Origin: Thermobifida alba
GTDB lineage: Bacteria > Actinomycetota > Actinomycetes > Streptosporangiales > Streptosporangiaceae
Length of the DNA stretch: 64,000 nt
Assembly: GCF_023208015.1 (NCBI RefSeq)
Contig: NZ_CP051627.1
Location: 682,001-746,000, forward strand
Reading direction: 5' to 3'
The notes below the pieces were generated by a model. The model worked only from the letters and a program-made list of their open reading frames with translations. It had not been told where the DNA came from and searched no databases. Shown here one piece after another: positions 17,242 through 25,828 of the stretch. Made by a program: the position numbers and the translations under genes. Positions within the stretch are counted from its first letter, which is position 1. Every line of letters starts with the position of its first letter.

Positions 17242-18297
17242 CTACTCGTCCTCCTCCCAGCCGCCCTCGTCCTCGTCGTCGCCCTCGAACGCGTCGCCGA
17301 TCTCGTCGATGATCTCGCCCGCGACGTAGCCGGCCGCCAGTCCTCCGGCGATCCCCGCGACGACCCCGCCCAGCCCGCTTCCGCCGTGGTGGCCGTGCTC
17401 CTGGTACTTGGGGGACGCGTGCTCGGGGTACCCGTGGCCGGGATAGCCGTGCCCGGGGTGTCCGGGATAGCCGTGGCCGGGGTGCCCCGGGTACCCGTGG
17501 CCGTAGCCGCCGAAGAGGCTGCGGTGCCGTTCCAGGGACTGGGCGATCCACGCGTCGACCTGCGCGACCCAGTCCACGCGGTCGACGTCGTAGTGGGCGA
17601 CCCGGAACCGGCCGTAGAGGTCCTGCCCCTCGGTGAACAGTCCGCCGCGCCGGTCGAACTCGATGATCACGTCCACGCCCTCGGGGTCGGCGACGAAGCT
17701 GACCTCGACCTCCTCGATCTCGTGGGCGTAGCGGGGAGAGGGGTGGAACTCGATCTCCTGGAAGAACGGGAACTGCTGCGCGGTGCCCACCAGGTGCCCG
17801 TGCTCCAGGTCGGTGTGCTTGAGGGCGAAACCGAGCCGCGCGAACGCCTCCAGGATGCGGTCCTGGACGGGCAGCGGATGGATCAGCACGGGGTCCAGGT
17901 CGCCCTTGTCGGGGGCCTGGCCGACGACCACGTCGGTGCGCAGGCCCACCCCGGTCCCCGGCAGCGGGCCGCCGCCCGCCGCGGTGACCGGCGCCTGCCA
18001 GGGCACCGGGTAGCGGAACGGGATCGAGCGACGCTCCCCGGCCGCGAGGTGGAACGCACCGGCCACGGGGAAGCGGGCGAACTCGATGCCGGCGACGCCC
18101 TCGGAGTCACCGGCCTCCACCTCCACGGTCGAGGCCAGGCACACGGCGATCTCCTCGATGAGCACGTGGCTGTCGCCGCCGGAGAGTTCGACCACCCCCT
18201 CCAGGAACGCGCCGGGACTGGTGTGCGGGGAACGCAGCACCGTGTCGATGCTGGGACCGCCCACCCCGAAAGCCATGAGAAAACGCTTGAAGACCAT
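17242..18297 (-). CDS. spo0M: Spo0M-like sporulation-control protein with Gly/His/Tyr repeat tail
   Basis: This 351-residue protein has an arrestin-like Spo0M domain over about residues 1-250: MVFKRFLMAFGVGGPSIDTV at the start, then LEGVVELSGGDSHVLIEEI, and FEQ-type beta segments such as VDVIIEFDRRGGLF. After a short helix (WIAQSLERHRSLFGG) come repeats of the unit GHPGHGYP (about residues 265-300). A glycine-zipper-like helix (LGGVVAGIAGGLAAGYVAGE) and a strongly acidic end follow. In Bacillus, Spo0M affects sporulation and cell-shape control; here the role is inferred. ATG 18297 has GAAGGG upstream; the frame extends further without coding character. Confidence 0.85.
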   Translation of the reverse strand: MVFKRFLMAFGVGGPSIDTVLRSPHTSPGAFLEGVVELSGGDSHVLIEEIAVCLASTVEVEAGDSEGVAGIEFARFPVAGAFHLAAGERRSIPFRYPVPWQAPVTAAGGGPLPGTGVGLRTDVVVGQAPDKGDLDPVLIHPLPVQDRILEAFARLGFALKHTDLEHGHLVGTAQQFPFFQEIEFHPSPRYAHEIEEVEVSFVADPEGVDVIIEFDRRGGLFTEGQDLYGRFRVAHYDVDRVDWVAQVDAWIAQSLERHRSLFGGYGHGYPGHPGHGYPGHPGHGYPGHGYPEHASPKYQEHGHHGGSGLGGVVAGIAGGLAAGYVAGEIIDEIGDAFEGDDEDEGGWEEDE

Positions 18298-18633
18298 GCT
18301 GCCCTTCTCGCCGTTACGGGGAAGGCCCGCGACCGCCGTTTCCGGGACCGGCCCGGTGCGGGAGGCGCGCGGCGCCATGACGTCCCGGCAACGCCCGGTT
18401 CCCGAAGCGAGTTCCGCCCCCGGCGCGGCCGAGGCGGCGCCGGGCGGGCGAGCCCCGGAAAGCACCATGATCTCGCAGGTCAAGGACGTGCTTCCGAACA
18501 GTTCGGGGAGAGGCGGGACCCCGGACACCCCGGTTCCGGTCAGGGGTGGATCCCCCTTTTCCACGGTGCCGTTATCCGTCCGGCGGCGGAGGCCGGCCGC
18601 CCCGCCCCCGCCGCCGGACACGTCCGGGCGCCC
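18298..18633. other. Spacer of 336 bp between SDR and Spo0M genes
   Basis: It contains the Spo0M promoter and the 3' end region of the SDR transcript. Around 18540-18560 a small inverted repeat (GGGGTGGATCCCC) followed by a T-run in plus orientation is visible. Nothing else is supported. Confidence 0.4.
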
Positions 18634-19410
18634 TCAGCGCACCGACGCCTGGCCGCCGTCGACCGGGATGAGCTGCCCGGTGATGAACCGGGACGCCTCC
18701 GAGGCGAGGAAGACCATGACCGGCCCCAGGTCGCGGTCCGGGTCGCCGTAGGCGTGGCCCAGCGCGATCGAGTTCTCGTTCTGCCAGTAGTGCGCGGTCA
18801 GCTGCTCCTCGGTCATGCGCGCCTTGGCCTCCTCGTACATGGGGGTGGCGATGGCGGGCAGGATCGCGTTGACCCGGATGCCGTCGGGGCCCCAGGTCGC
18901 GGCGGCGGTGCGGGTCCAGGAGTGCACGGCGCCCTTGGACGCCGAGTACGCCGCCGCGGACGGTTCGGGGCGCAGCCCGGAGATCGACCCGAAGTTGATG
19001 ACGGACCCGCGCCGGTTCGGCGCCATCAGGCGGTGGGCGGCCTGGTTGGTGAGCACGGTGCCGCGCACGTTCACCGCCATCATCAGGTCCCAGTCGGCGA
19101 CCGGGACGTCGGAGGCGCTGGCGGGCCGCTGGATGGCGGCGGGGTGCGCCAGCACGTCCAGCCCGCCCATCCGGTCGGCCGCGGCGTCGAAGGCGCGTGC
19201 CACGTCGTCGGCGTCGGACACGTCCACGGCCGTGAACGTCGCCCGGCCCGGCCCCACCCGGGTCGCCTCCTCGGCGACCCGGACGCCGTCGGCCTCGTTG
19301 ACGTCCATGGCCACCACGGTGGCCCCGGCGCCGACGTAGGCGCGGACCGTGGCCGCTCCCATGCCGCGCGCGGCCCCGGTGACGACGATGCGGTAGTCGT
19401 TCAGCTCCAC
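18634..19410 (-). CDS. Short-chain dehydrogenase/reductase
   Basis: This 258-residue NAD(P)-dependent SDR has the cofactor motif TGAARGMGAATV near the N terminus. An Asp after beta-2 (VVAMDVNEADG) favours NAD(H). The catalytic Ser is in NFGSISG, and the YSASK motif supplies Tyr and Lys. In place of the usual NNAG it has AHPAAIQ. The C terminus (FITGQLIPVDGGQ) is standard for the classical family. GTG 19410 follows a G-rich ribosome-binding site. The DUF4383 gene lies 78 bp upstream on the same strand. The substrate is unknown. Confidence 0.88.
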   Translation of the reverse strand: MELNDYRIVVTGAARGMGAATVRAYVGAGATVVAMDVNEADGVRVAEEATRVGPGRATFTAVDVSDADDVARAFDAAADRMGGLDVLAHPAAIQRPASASDVPVADWDLMMAVNVRGTVLTNQAAHRLMAPNRRGSVINFGSISGLRPEPSAAAYSASKGAVHSWTRTAAATWGPDGIRVNAILPAIATPMYEEAKARMTEEQLTAHYWQNENSIALGHAYGDPDRDLGPVMVFLASEASRFITGQLIPVDGGQASVR

Positions 19411-19488
19411 TGGTCCCCCCGTCTGCTCGGTCGGCCCCGTCCCCACGGACGCGGCCTGCGGTCTCCTCACCTCTGGCTCCGGGGCCGG

Positions 19489-19977
19489 TCACTCCGGGAT
19501 GCCGCGCGCCGGCCGCACCAGGAAGTACAGGGCGAGCATCCCCGCCGCCACCAGGAAGCGCAGCCAGTCGTCGGCGGGGGCGAACGACACGAGGCTCGTC
19601 CCGGACGGGATAGGACCGAACAGTTTCTCCACGGTCGTCAGGTCCAGAAGCGCCCCGTACAGCCACAGCGCCAGGTAGACCAGGCCGCCGGCCAGCAGGT
19701 ACAGGCGGGAGAGCCGGGCGCCCAGCCATGCCGCGGCCAGTCCGGCGGCACCGAGCAGCAGGTGCAGCAGGTTGTGCAGCACCGACACCTGGAACACGCC
19801 GAACAGCCTCGCCTCCGAGTAGTGGCCCGACAGGGCCAGGGAGGCGTAGTCGCTGGTGACACCCGGAACGAAGCCGAGGATTCCGGCGAGGAGGAACAGC
19901 GCGCCCGCCACGCCGGCCGCGAGCCGGGCCGGACGCCTCGTCGCGTCCGCGACCTCCCGTGTCCGTTCCTGCAGCAT
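19489..19977 (-). CDS. DUF4383 membrane protein
   Basis: This 162-residue protein has four hydrophobic helices and the DUF4383 pattern. Helix 1 includes FLLAGILGFVPGVTSDY. The conserved central segment is LFGVFQVSVLHNLLHLLLG with its His pair, followed by a helix with LYLLAGGLVYLALWLYG, and a last helix near WLRFLVAAGMLALYF. It sits in the cytoplasmic membrane; no function is known for the family as far as I know. ATG 19977 gives a charged N-terminal leader. It is upstream of the SDR gene and may share its transcript. Confidence 0.87.
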   Translation of the reverse strand: MLQERTREVADATRRPARLAAGVAGALFLLAGILGFVPGVTSDYASLALSGHYSEARLFGVFQVSVLHNLLHLLLGAAGLAAAWLGARLSRLYLLAGGLVYLALWLYGALLDLTTVEKLFGPIPSGTSLVSFAPADDWLRFLVAAGMLALYFLVRPARGIPE

Positions 19978-20145
19978 GGTGACCTCCCGTGTCGACTGAC
20001 CGGGCCTCTACCCGGCAGCGGTCCGGGCACACGGCCGTCCGCGAAGCGGCGTGCTCCGAGCGGCGGAGTCCCCCGCGGGGGCGGGAACGGACTCCAACGG
20101 GGTAGGAGACCCCCGGTTGTCCCGCTCCCGAAGTAAGGAGTCCCC

Positions 20146-21333
20146 TTGGCTTCCCCACCCCGGATCGTGCTCGACGCCGACAGCGGTGTCACCGAGGACG
20201 ACATTCGCGCCCTGACTCTTCTGGGTCCCGTGGTCCGGCTCGATGTGATGGGTCTGGACGTGTGGGCCGTGACCGGCGACGAGGAGTTGCGGGCGCTCAT
20301 GGCCGACCCCGCGGTGAAACGCGGGGGCGAGCACTGGGCGGCCGTGGCCCGGGGGGAGGTCCCCGCCGGGCACCCGCTGGTGAAGCTGGTCTCCATGGGG
20401 TCGATGCTCAGCAAGAACCCGCCCGAGCACACCCGGCTGCGCCGCCTCGTCCAGTACGCGTTCACCACCCGCCGGGTCGAGGCACTGCGCCCGGCGGTGC
20501 GCGACCTCACCCGGGCCTGCCTGGACGGCATCGACGCCGCGCGGCCGTTCGACGTCGTCGCGGCCCTGGCCCGTCCGGTGCCCACGGGCGTCCTCGGCCG
20601 CCTGCTGGGGGTTCCCGAAGCGGACCGGGAAGCCCTCGACTCCCTGGTCACCCGCCTGCTGTCGGGCACCGACGCCACGGTGCACGAGGAGCTGTACGCC
20701 TACGTCGCCGACATGGTGGCGGCCAAGCGGAAGAGCCCGGACGAGGGGCTGATCAGCGCCCTGCTGCGGGTCCACGACGAGGACGGCGCCAGGCTGTCGG
20801 AGGAGGAGCTCGTCTGGACGGTGGTCCTGCTCGTCGACGCGGGCTACGAGACCACGGTCGGGCAGATCTCCAACGCCGTGCGGCTGCTGCTGGAGCATCC
20901 CGACCAGCTCGCCCTGGTCGCCTCCGGCGCGGTGCCGTGGGAGCGGGCGGTGGAGGAGTGCCTGCGCCACAGCGCGTCGGTGGCGATGCTGCCGTTCTGC
21001 TTCCCCACCCGCGACCTGGAGCTGGGCGGCCACACCATCGGCGCGGGCGAGCCGGTGATGATGGTCTACCTGGCGGCCAACCGCGACGGCCGGGCCCGTA
21101 CCGCCCCCGACGCCTTCGACGTCACCCGGACCGACAGCCGCCACGTGACGTTCGGGCACGGCCCCCACCACTGCCTGGGCGCGCCCCTGGCCCGCCTGGA
21201 ACTCACCGTGGTGCTGCCCGAGCTGTTCGCGCGCTTCCCCGGCCTGGCCCTGCTCGACGGCGAACCCGAGCGGGTCAGGAGCCTGTTCGTGAACCGCCCC
21301 CGTGAACTGTGGGTGACCGCGGACCCCGCCTGA
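20146..21333 (+). CDS. Cytochrome P450, TTG start
   Basis: This 395-residue soluble bacterial P450 has the haem-binding loop FGHGPHHCLG with the ligand Cys. The oxygen-activation helix has DAGYETT, and the ExxR motif reads ECLRH. A PEHTRLRR segment in the C-helix region is typical of actinomycete macrolide- or terpene-type P450s. No ferredoxin or reductase is beside it, so it depends on partners from elsewhere, possibly those at 50-52 kb. The start is TTG 20146, preceded by AAGGAG with ideal spacing; no ATG nearby fits the N terminus. The substrate is unknown. Confidence 0.92.
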   Translation: MASPPRIVLDADSGVTEDDIRALTLLGPVVRLDVMGLDVWAVTGDEELRALMADPAVKRGGEHWAAVARGEVPAGHPLVKLVSMGSMLSKNPPEHTRLRRLVQYAFTTRRVEALRPAVRDLTRACLDGIDAARPFDVVAALARPVPTGVLGRLLGVPEADREALDSLVTRLLSGTDATVHEELYAYVADMVAAKRKSPDEGLISALLRVHDEDGARLSEEELVWTVVLLVDAGYETTVGQISNAVRLLLEHPDQLALVASGAVPWERAVEECLRHSASVAMLPFCFPTRDLELGGHTIGAGEPVMMVYLAANRDGRARTAPDAFDVTRTDSRHVTFGHGPHHCLGAPLARLELTVVLPELFARFPGLALLDGEPERVRSLFVNRPRELWVTADPA

Positions 21334-21596
21334 GAGGGGCGCGGGCGCCGACGACCGGAACGTCCGCCGCGCCGCCGCCCCGCCGGGGCCGGGCGCCCGG
21401 CCCCGGCGGGGCGGCGGCGCGGCACCTTCTTCGCCGTCCACGGTCCCGGCGGCGACGAGCGGCCGGCCGCACGCGCCCACCCGCTGCGGGGCCGCAACCG
21501 GCGCTGGCGTAGGGTCGGGGCCGAACCGGCCGGTGGCCGCATCCACCGGGCACCGGACCGACACCGTTCCCCCTCCCCCCACTCCAGGAGACGGCG

Positions 21597-22241
21597 ATGC
21601 CGGTCATCTACCTCGTCCGCCACGGCCAGGCGTCCTACGGCGCCAGCGACTACGACGTGCTGTCCGACCTGGGACGCCGCCAGGCGGAGGTCGTCGGCGC
21701 GGAACTGGCCCGGCGCGGCCCGCGCTCCCCGCTGGTGGTCTGCGGCACCCTGCGGCGGCAGCACGACACGGCGGAGATCCTCATGAAGGCGGCCGGACTG
21801 CCCGGACGGCCGCGCACCGACGCCCGGTGGAACGAGTACGACCACACCGACCTGGTGGACCGCTACGGGACCGCCTCCGACCGGAGCTCCGCGGAGCCGC
21901 ACGGCTTCCAGGTGCTGCTGGACCACGCGCTGCGGGCGTGGATCGAGGAGGGCGACGGGTGGCGCCGGTTCGCCGCGGGGGCCGCGGCGGCGCTCGACGC
22001 GCTGGCGGCCGACCTCGGCCCCGGACGCGACGCGGTCGTGGTCACCTCCGGCGGGGTGCTGGCCGCGCTGTGCGCCGGACTGCTGTCGGCGTCCGCGGAG
22101 GGCGTGGTGGCGCTCAACCGGGTCGCCGTCAACGCCGCGATCACCACCCTGGCGGTGGGCGCCTCCGGGACGAGCCTGCTGTCCTTCAACGACCACGCGC
22201 ACTTCTCCGGCGAGCGGCGCGCCCTGCTCACCTACCGGTAA
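21597..22241 (+). CDS. Histidine phosphatase family protein
   Basis: This 214-residue member of the phosphoglycerate-mutase-like superfamily has the catalytic LVRHGQASYG motif at residues 6-15. The second conserved region reads VVTSGGVLAAL, so the usual second catalytic His is a Ser; I recall other members with the same change, but it may alter activity. Arg and Glu residues around GTLRRQHDTAEI complete the phosphate pocket. ATG 21597 has GGAGAC upstream. It is followed by a crotonase gene 174 bp later. The likely role is as a small-molecule or protein phosphatase of unknown substrate. Confidence 0.88.
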   Translation: MPVIYLVRHGQASYGASDYDVLSDLGRRQAEVVGAELARRGPRSPLVVCGTLRRQHDTAEILMKAAGLPGRPRTDARWNEYDHTDLVDRYGTASDRSSAEPHGFQVLLDHALRAWIEEGDGWRRFAAGAAAALDALAADLGPGRDAVVVTSGGVLAALCAGLLSASAEGVVALNRVAVNAAITTLAVGASGTSLLSFNDHAHFSGERRALLTYR

Positions 22242-22415
22242 CGGGCCGGTACCGGTCCGAGAGGCGCCGGGGCGCGCGGGCGGGGCCGCCGGACGGTCCG
22301 ACCACGCGGCGTCCTAGGGTTTCGGTGGTGCTCCGGCAGCGGCGCCGACCTCGGCGGTTCCTGCTTCCCGCGGCCGGGGGAACGGTACAGGCGCGAGGAG
22401 AGGGTGGTTGGTCGG

Positions 22416-23168
22416 ATGAACGGTGTCCGTTGTGCCGTGGACGGAGGGGTCGCGCGGATCACGCTCGCCCGCCCGGAGGTGTCGAACTCCGTCGACATGG
22501 CGACCGCGCGGGCCTTCGGCGAGGCCGTCGACCGGGCCCAGGACCCGTCGGTGCGGGCCGTCCTGATCACCGGTGAGGGCAAGCGGTTCTGCGCCGGCGG
22601 GGACGTGGCGTCGATGGCGGCGGCCGAGGACCGGTCGGCGTACCTGAACGAGCTCGCCGCCGCGCTCGGCACGGAACTGCTGCGGCTCGCCGAACTGGAC
22701 AAGCCCGTGGTGGCCGCCGTGCACGGCGCCGTCGCCGGCGCGGGACTCGCCTTCGTGCTCACCGCCGACCTGGTGGTGGCGGCGCGCTCCACCAGGTTCC
22801 TCATGGCCTACTCCGGTGTGGGCCTGACCCCCGACTGCGGGGTCTCCTACCTGCTGCCCCGGGCGGTCGGACAGCAGCGCGCCCTGGAGATGGCCCTCCT
22901 CAACCGCGCGCTCACCGCCGCGGAGGCCCAGGAGTGGGGTCTGGTCACGCAGGTCGTCGACGACGCGGACGCGGTCGCCCGGGCCGAGGAGGTCGCCGCG
23001 CGGCTCGCCGACGGGCCGGCGTTCGCGCTCGGCCAGGCCAAGCGGCTGATCCGCGGCTCCTGGACGGTGACGCCGCAGCAGAGCGTCGCCGAGGAGGCCG
23101 CGACGATCGGTCGGGCGGTCGCCACCGACGACGCGGCCCGGCTGATCGACGCGTTCCTCGCGCGGTGA
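22416..23168 (+). CDS. Enoyl-CoA hydratase/isomerase (crotonase) family
   Basis: This enzyme has about 250 residues. The two oxyanion-hole segments are visible: RFCAGGDVASM and HGAVAGAGLAF. The region that normally holds a catalytic Glu reads SGVGLTPDCG, as in PaaG-type isomerases, so simple hydratase activity is uncertain. It should act on acyl-CoA thioesters in the cytoplasm. GTG 22404 is an alternative start four codons upstream with a tighter ribosome-binding site. There is no acyl-CoA gene next to it, so it is not obviously part of the catabolic cluster at 51-64 kb. Confidence 0.87.
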   Translation: MNGVRCAVDGGVARITLARPEVSNSVDMATARAFGEAVDRAQDPSVRAVLITGEGKRFCAGGDVASMAAAEDRSAYLNELAAALGTELLRLAELDKPVVAAVHGAVAGAGLAFVLTADLVVAARSTRFLMAYSGVGLTPDCGVSYLLPRAVGQQRALEMALLNRALTAAEAQEWGLVTQVVDDADAVARAEEVAARLADGPAFALGQAKRLIRGSWTVTPQQSVAEEAATIGRAVATDDAARLIDAFLAR

Positions 23169-23265
23169 CCGTCCCCGTCCGGTGTCCCGCGGTGCCCGGG
23201 ACGCCGGACGGGCCCCGCCGGTAGGGTGGGGCCGGCGGACCCCCGGAGCCGACAGGAGGCGGACC

Positions 23266-23820
23266 GTGGCAAGTCAGAAGGAGCGCATGCTCGCCGGTGA
23301 GCTCTACATCGCCGACGACCCCGAACTGGCGGCCGACGCCCTGCGCGCGGCGACGCTGATGGAGCGGTTCAACGCCTCCACCGCCGAGGACCCCGAGCAG
23401 CGGCGGGAGATCCTCGGCGAACTGCTGGGCGAGGTCGGCGAGGAGGTGGAGATCCGTCCGCCGCTGTACGTGGACTACGGCTACCAGATCAGCGTCGGGC
23501 CGCGCACGTTCGTCAACTTCGGCGCGGTCATGCTGGACGTGGCGCCCATCCGCATCGGCGCCGACACCCAGTTGGGCCCCAACGTGCAGCTGCTCACCCC
23601 CACCCACCCGCTCGACCCCGAGCAGCGGCGGGCCAAGTGGGAGGCCGCCGAGCCCATCACCATCGGCGACAACGTCTGGCTGGGCGGCGGCGTCATCGTC
23701 TGCCCCGGCGTGACCATCGGCGACAACACGGTGGTGGGTGCGGGAGCGGTCGTCGCCCGCGACCTGCCGGCCAACGTGGTGGCGGTCGGCAACCCGGCGC
23801 GCGTCATCCGGGAACTGTAG
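23266..23820 (+). CDS. maa: Sugar O-acetyltransferase (maltose/galactoside type)
   Basis: This 184-residue acetyltransferase is of the LacA/Maa/NodL group. The N-terminal maltose-acetyltransferase helix region (KERMLAGELYIADDPEL) is followed by the left-handed beta-helix with hexapeptide repeats, such as ITIGDNVWLGGGVIV and VTIGDNTVVGAGAVV. The catalytic His lies in LLTPTHPLD. It transfers acetyl from acetyl-CoA to a sugar hydroxyl. GTG 23266 has a perfect AGGAGG seven bases upstream. It is convergent with the SMR exporter gene, 37 bp apart. Whether the natural acceptor is maltose, glucose or a wall sugar is unclear. Confidence 0.92.
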   Translation: MASQKERMLAGELYIADDPELAADALRAATLMERFNASTAEDPEQRREILGELLGEVGEEVEIRPPLYVDYGYQISVGPRTFVNFGAVMLDVAPIRIGADTQLGPNVQLLTPTHPLDPEQRRAKWEAAEPITIGDNVWLGGGVIVCPGVTIGDNTVVGAGAVVARDLPANVVAVGNPARVIREL

Positions 23821-23857
23821 GCCGCTGCGGGGCCTCGGCAGCCGCGGCCCCGGCCGC

Positions 23858-24172
23858 TCAGTGCAGCAGTCTGAGGCCGACGACGCCGCCGACGATGAGC
23901 AGCAGGCAGCAGATCCGCGCCACGCTCACCGCCTCGCCGAGCCAGACCATGCCGACCACGGCGGTGCCGATCGCGCCGATGCCCACCCACACCGCGTAGC
24001 CGGTGCCCACCGGGATGGACCGCAGCGCCAGCGCCAGGCCGCCCATGCTCAGTACCAGGGCGACGAGGAAGACCACCGAGGGCCACAGCCGGGTGAAACC
24101 GCGCGACGCGTCCAACGCGATCGCCCACACGGTCTCCAGCAGTCCGGACAGGATGAGGAGCAGCCAGGCCAT
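23858..24172 (-). CDS. gdx: SMR-family exporter, probably guanidinium (Gdx/SugE type)
   Basis: This 104-residue small multidrug-resistance protein has four TM helices. The essential Glu is in LSGLLETVWAIALDASRGF (residue 13), a start typical of the SugE/Gdx branch. WVGIGAIGTAVVGMVWLGE is the conserved third to fourth helix region. It should work as an antiparallel dimer exchanging protons for a small cation. The guanidine-III aptamer just upstream makes guanidinium the likely substrate and shows how the gene is regulated. ATG 24172 has GGAGG upstream; the open frame extends further but overlaps the aptamer. Confidence 0.93.
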   Translation of the reverse strand: MAWLLLILSGLLETVWAIALDASRGFTRLWPSVVFLVALVLSMGGLALALRSIPVGTGYAVWVGIGAIGTAVVGMVWLGEAVSVARICCLLLIVGGVVGLRLLH

Positions 24173-24199
24173 CGTTGCCTCCGAATCGTGGGAAGTGCC

Positions 24200-24240
24200 G
24201 CGCCGTCTTGTCCTGACCGGGTACGACGCACCTCGTCCGG
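24200..24240 (-). ncRNA. Guanidine-III (mini-ykkC) riboswitch
   Basis: On the minus strand the 41 nt begin CCGGACGAGGTGCGTCGT and end ACAAGACGGCGC. The segment GCGTCGT pairs with ACGGCGC (one G-U pair), and the ACCCGG segment closes the second helix with CCGG, giving the class-III pseudoknot with the ACGAGG and GGACAAGAC conserved strings. From memory the T. fusca aptamer used for crystallography differs at one base, in a position that keeps pairing. The Shine-Dalgarno GGAGG and start codon of the SMR gene follow within 30 nt, so control is probably translational. Confidence 0.93.
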
Positions 24241-24377
24241 GGCCGAGGCCCGCGACCTCGCCGCCGCACAGGATAGCGGGGCGCCACCGGAGGCGGTGCC
24301 CCGGCCCGGGCGGTGGAGGAGCGGCGGCGGGCCTTCGAAAGGGGCCCGCGGACACGGGGTTCCCCGCCGGGGCCCGG

Positions 24378-25655
24378 TCAGGTGGCGTGGCCGGTCGCGG
24401 CCCGGTGGTCGGGCAGTTCCACGGCGTTGGCGGCGCGCTGGACGCCGCTGCCGAGCCGGCTGAGGGCGGGAAGGCGCGCGGCGAGACGCAGCAGCTGGTC
24501 GCGCAGCCAGAGGCGCGGGCGGGTGGCGGGGAGGAGCAGGCCGCCCCCGGAGGAGACGAGGGCCTGGTTCTGTTCGACGTAGGGACGCATCCGGGCCTCG
24601 TAGCGGGGGAACGCGGTGCGGTGGTCGCCGTCGGCGGCGGCGAGTTCGCAGGCGAGGACGTAGGCGCCGACCAGGGCCAGGCTGGTGCCCTGGCCGGACA
24701 GCGGGGAGGGGCAGTGCGCGGCGTCGCCGAGGAGCACCACGCGCCCTCGCCACCAGCGGTCCATGCGGATCTGGCTGATGGAGTCGAAGTAGAAGTCCGG
24801 GGTGTCGTCCAGCAGCCGCAGCAGCCTCGGTGTCTCCCACCCCATGTCGGCGAAGACGGTCCGCAGGATCTGCTTCTGGGCGGAGGCGTCGCGGGGGTCG
24901 AAGGGGATCGGTGCGCGGGCGGAGAACGCGAGGACCGCCTTGGCCTCCGGGTTCACCCCGGACGCGGCCTCCTCCTGCGGGGCGGGCGGTTCGACGCGGC
25001 CGGTGTGGGGAGCTGCGCTGTAGAGGCCGACGAGCCTGCCGGGGACGTTGTGCAGCACCACCTCGCGGTCCAGGCCCAGGTGGTTGGGCACGCCGAAGAT
25101 GGAGATGTAGCGGTCCAGGTCGCGGCGGAACCGCTCCTCGGGGCCGAAGGCGGTGCGGCGGACGGTGGAGTGCAGGCCGTCCGCGCCGACGACGAGGCCG
25201 AAGGTGCGCGGTGCGCCGCGTTCGAAGGTCACGCGCACCCCGTCGGCGGTCTCCTCCAGGGCGGCGACCGAGTCGTCGAAGACGTACTCGACGTCGTGTT
25301 CGGTCGCGGCATACAGGATGCGGCTGAGGTGGCCGCGCATCAGTTCGACGTCGCGCCCGCCGGTGCCGTCGTCGAACAGGGTGATGTCGACGGTGACGCG
25401 GCGGCGTCCGGTGGAGTCGGCCACGGACATCCGGCGCAGGTCGGTGTAGGCGCGGCGGACCTGCGGCAGCAGGCCCATCCGGTCGAGGACCTCGACGGCG
25501 GCGCCGCGGACGTCGATGGCGTAGCCGCCGTCGCGCAGGCGGGGTGCGCGCTCGACGACGACGGGGGTGAAGCCGAGCCGGTGCAGCCAGTAGGCGAGGG
25601 CGGGGCCGGCGATGCTCGCCCCGGAGACGAGGACGGTGCGGTCGGTGGAGGGCAT
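24378..25655 (-). CDS. FAD-dependent aromatic-type monooxygenase
   Basis: This 425-residue group A flavoprotein monooxygenase carries the N-terminal dinucleotide motif LVSGASIAGPALAYWL, the middle DG motif (VVGADGLHSTVR) and the FAD ribityl motif LLGDAAHCPSPLSGQG. It should use NAD(P)H and oxygen to hydroxylate an aromatic or polyketide-like compound. The first Gly of the usual GxGxxG is retained as GASIAG. It is divergent from a TetR gene 173 bp away, with an inverted repeat between them, so substrate-induced expression is likely. ATG 25655 follows AAGGAGGAGG. The substrate cannot be told; such pairs often serve drug inactivation. Confidence 0.9.
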   Translation of the reverse strand: MPSTDRTVLVSGASIAGPALAYWLHRLGFTPVVVERAPRLRDGGYAIDVRGAAVEVLDRMGLLPQVRRAYTDLRRMSVADSTGRRRVTVDITLFDDGTGGRDVELMRGHLSRILYAATEHDVEYVFDDSVAALEETADGVRVTFERGAPRTFGLVVGADGLHSTVRRTAFGPEERFRRDLDRYISIFGVPNHLGLDREVVLHNVPGRLVGLYSAAPHTGRVEPPAPQEEAASGVNPEAKAVLAFSARAPIPFDPRDASAQKQILRTVFADMGWETPRLLRLLDDTPDFYFDSISQIRMDRWWRGRVVLLGDAAHCPSPLSGQGTSLALVGAYVLACELAAADGDHRTAFPRYEARMRPYVEQNQALVSSGGGLLLPATRPRLWLRDQLLRLAARLPALSRLGSGVQRAANAVELPDHRAATGHAT

Positions 25656-25737
25656 GTCCTCCTCCTTTCTGGAGTGGCGGCCCGGGCGGGCCCCGTGGCC
25701 GCGCCGTGGACCGCTCGCCGCCCAGAGTAGGCGCCGT

Positions 25738-25774
25738 ACTTGCCGGGCGGCAAGTAAGTTACCGGCCGACCGGT
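25738..25774. promoter_or_regulatory. TetR-type operator in the monooxygenase/TetR divergent region
   Basis: A perfect inverted repeat ACTTGCC-GGGC-GGCAAGT spans 25738-25755. A second, shorter one, ACCGG-CCGA-CCGGT, lies at 25761-25774. They sit between the divergent starts, upstream of a possible -10 for the TetR gene (TAGGGT near 25781). The 7-bp arms with a 4-bp spacer match the usual TetR-dimer site length. Confidence 0.8.
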
Positions 25775-25828
25775 CTCCGATAGGGTGGAGCGGCGGGGCG
25801 GGAGGCCGTCGTGCGAGGAGGCGGGGGA

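Noticed and set aside
17050-20136. Plus-strand frame of 1028 codons
   Set aside because: Shadow of the Spo0M, SDR and DUF4383 genes on the other strand.
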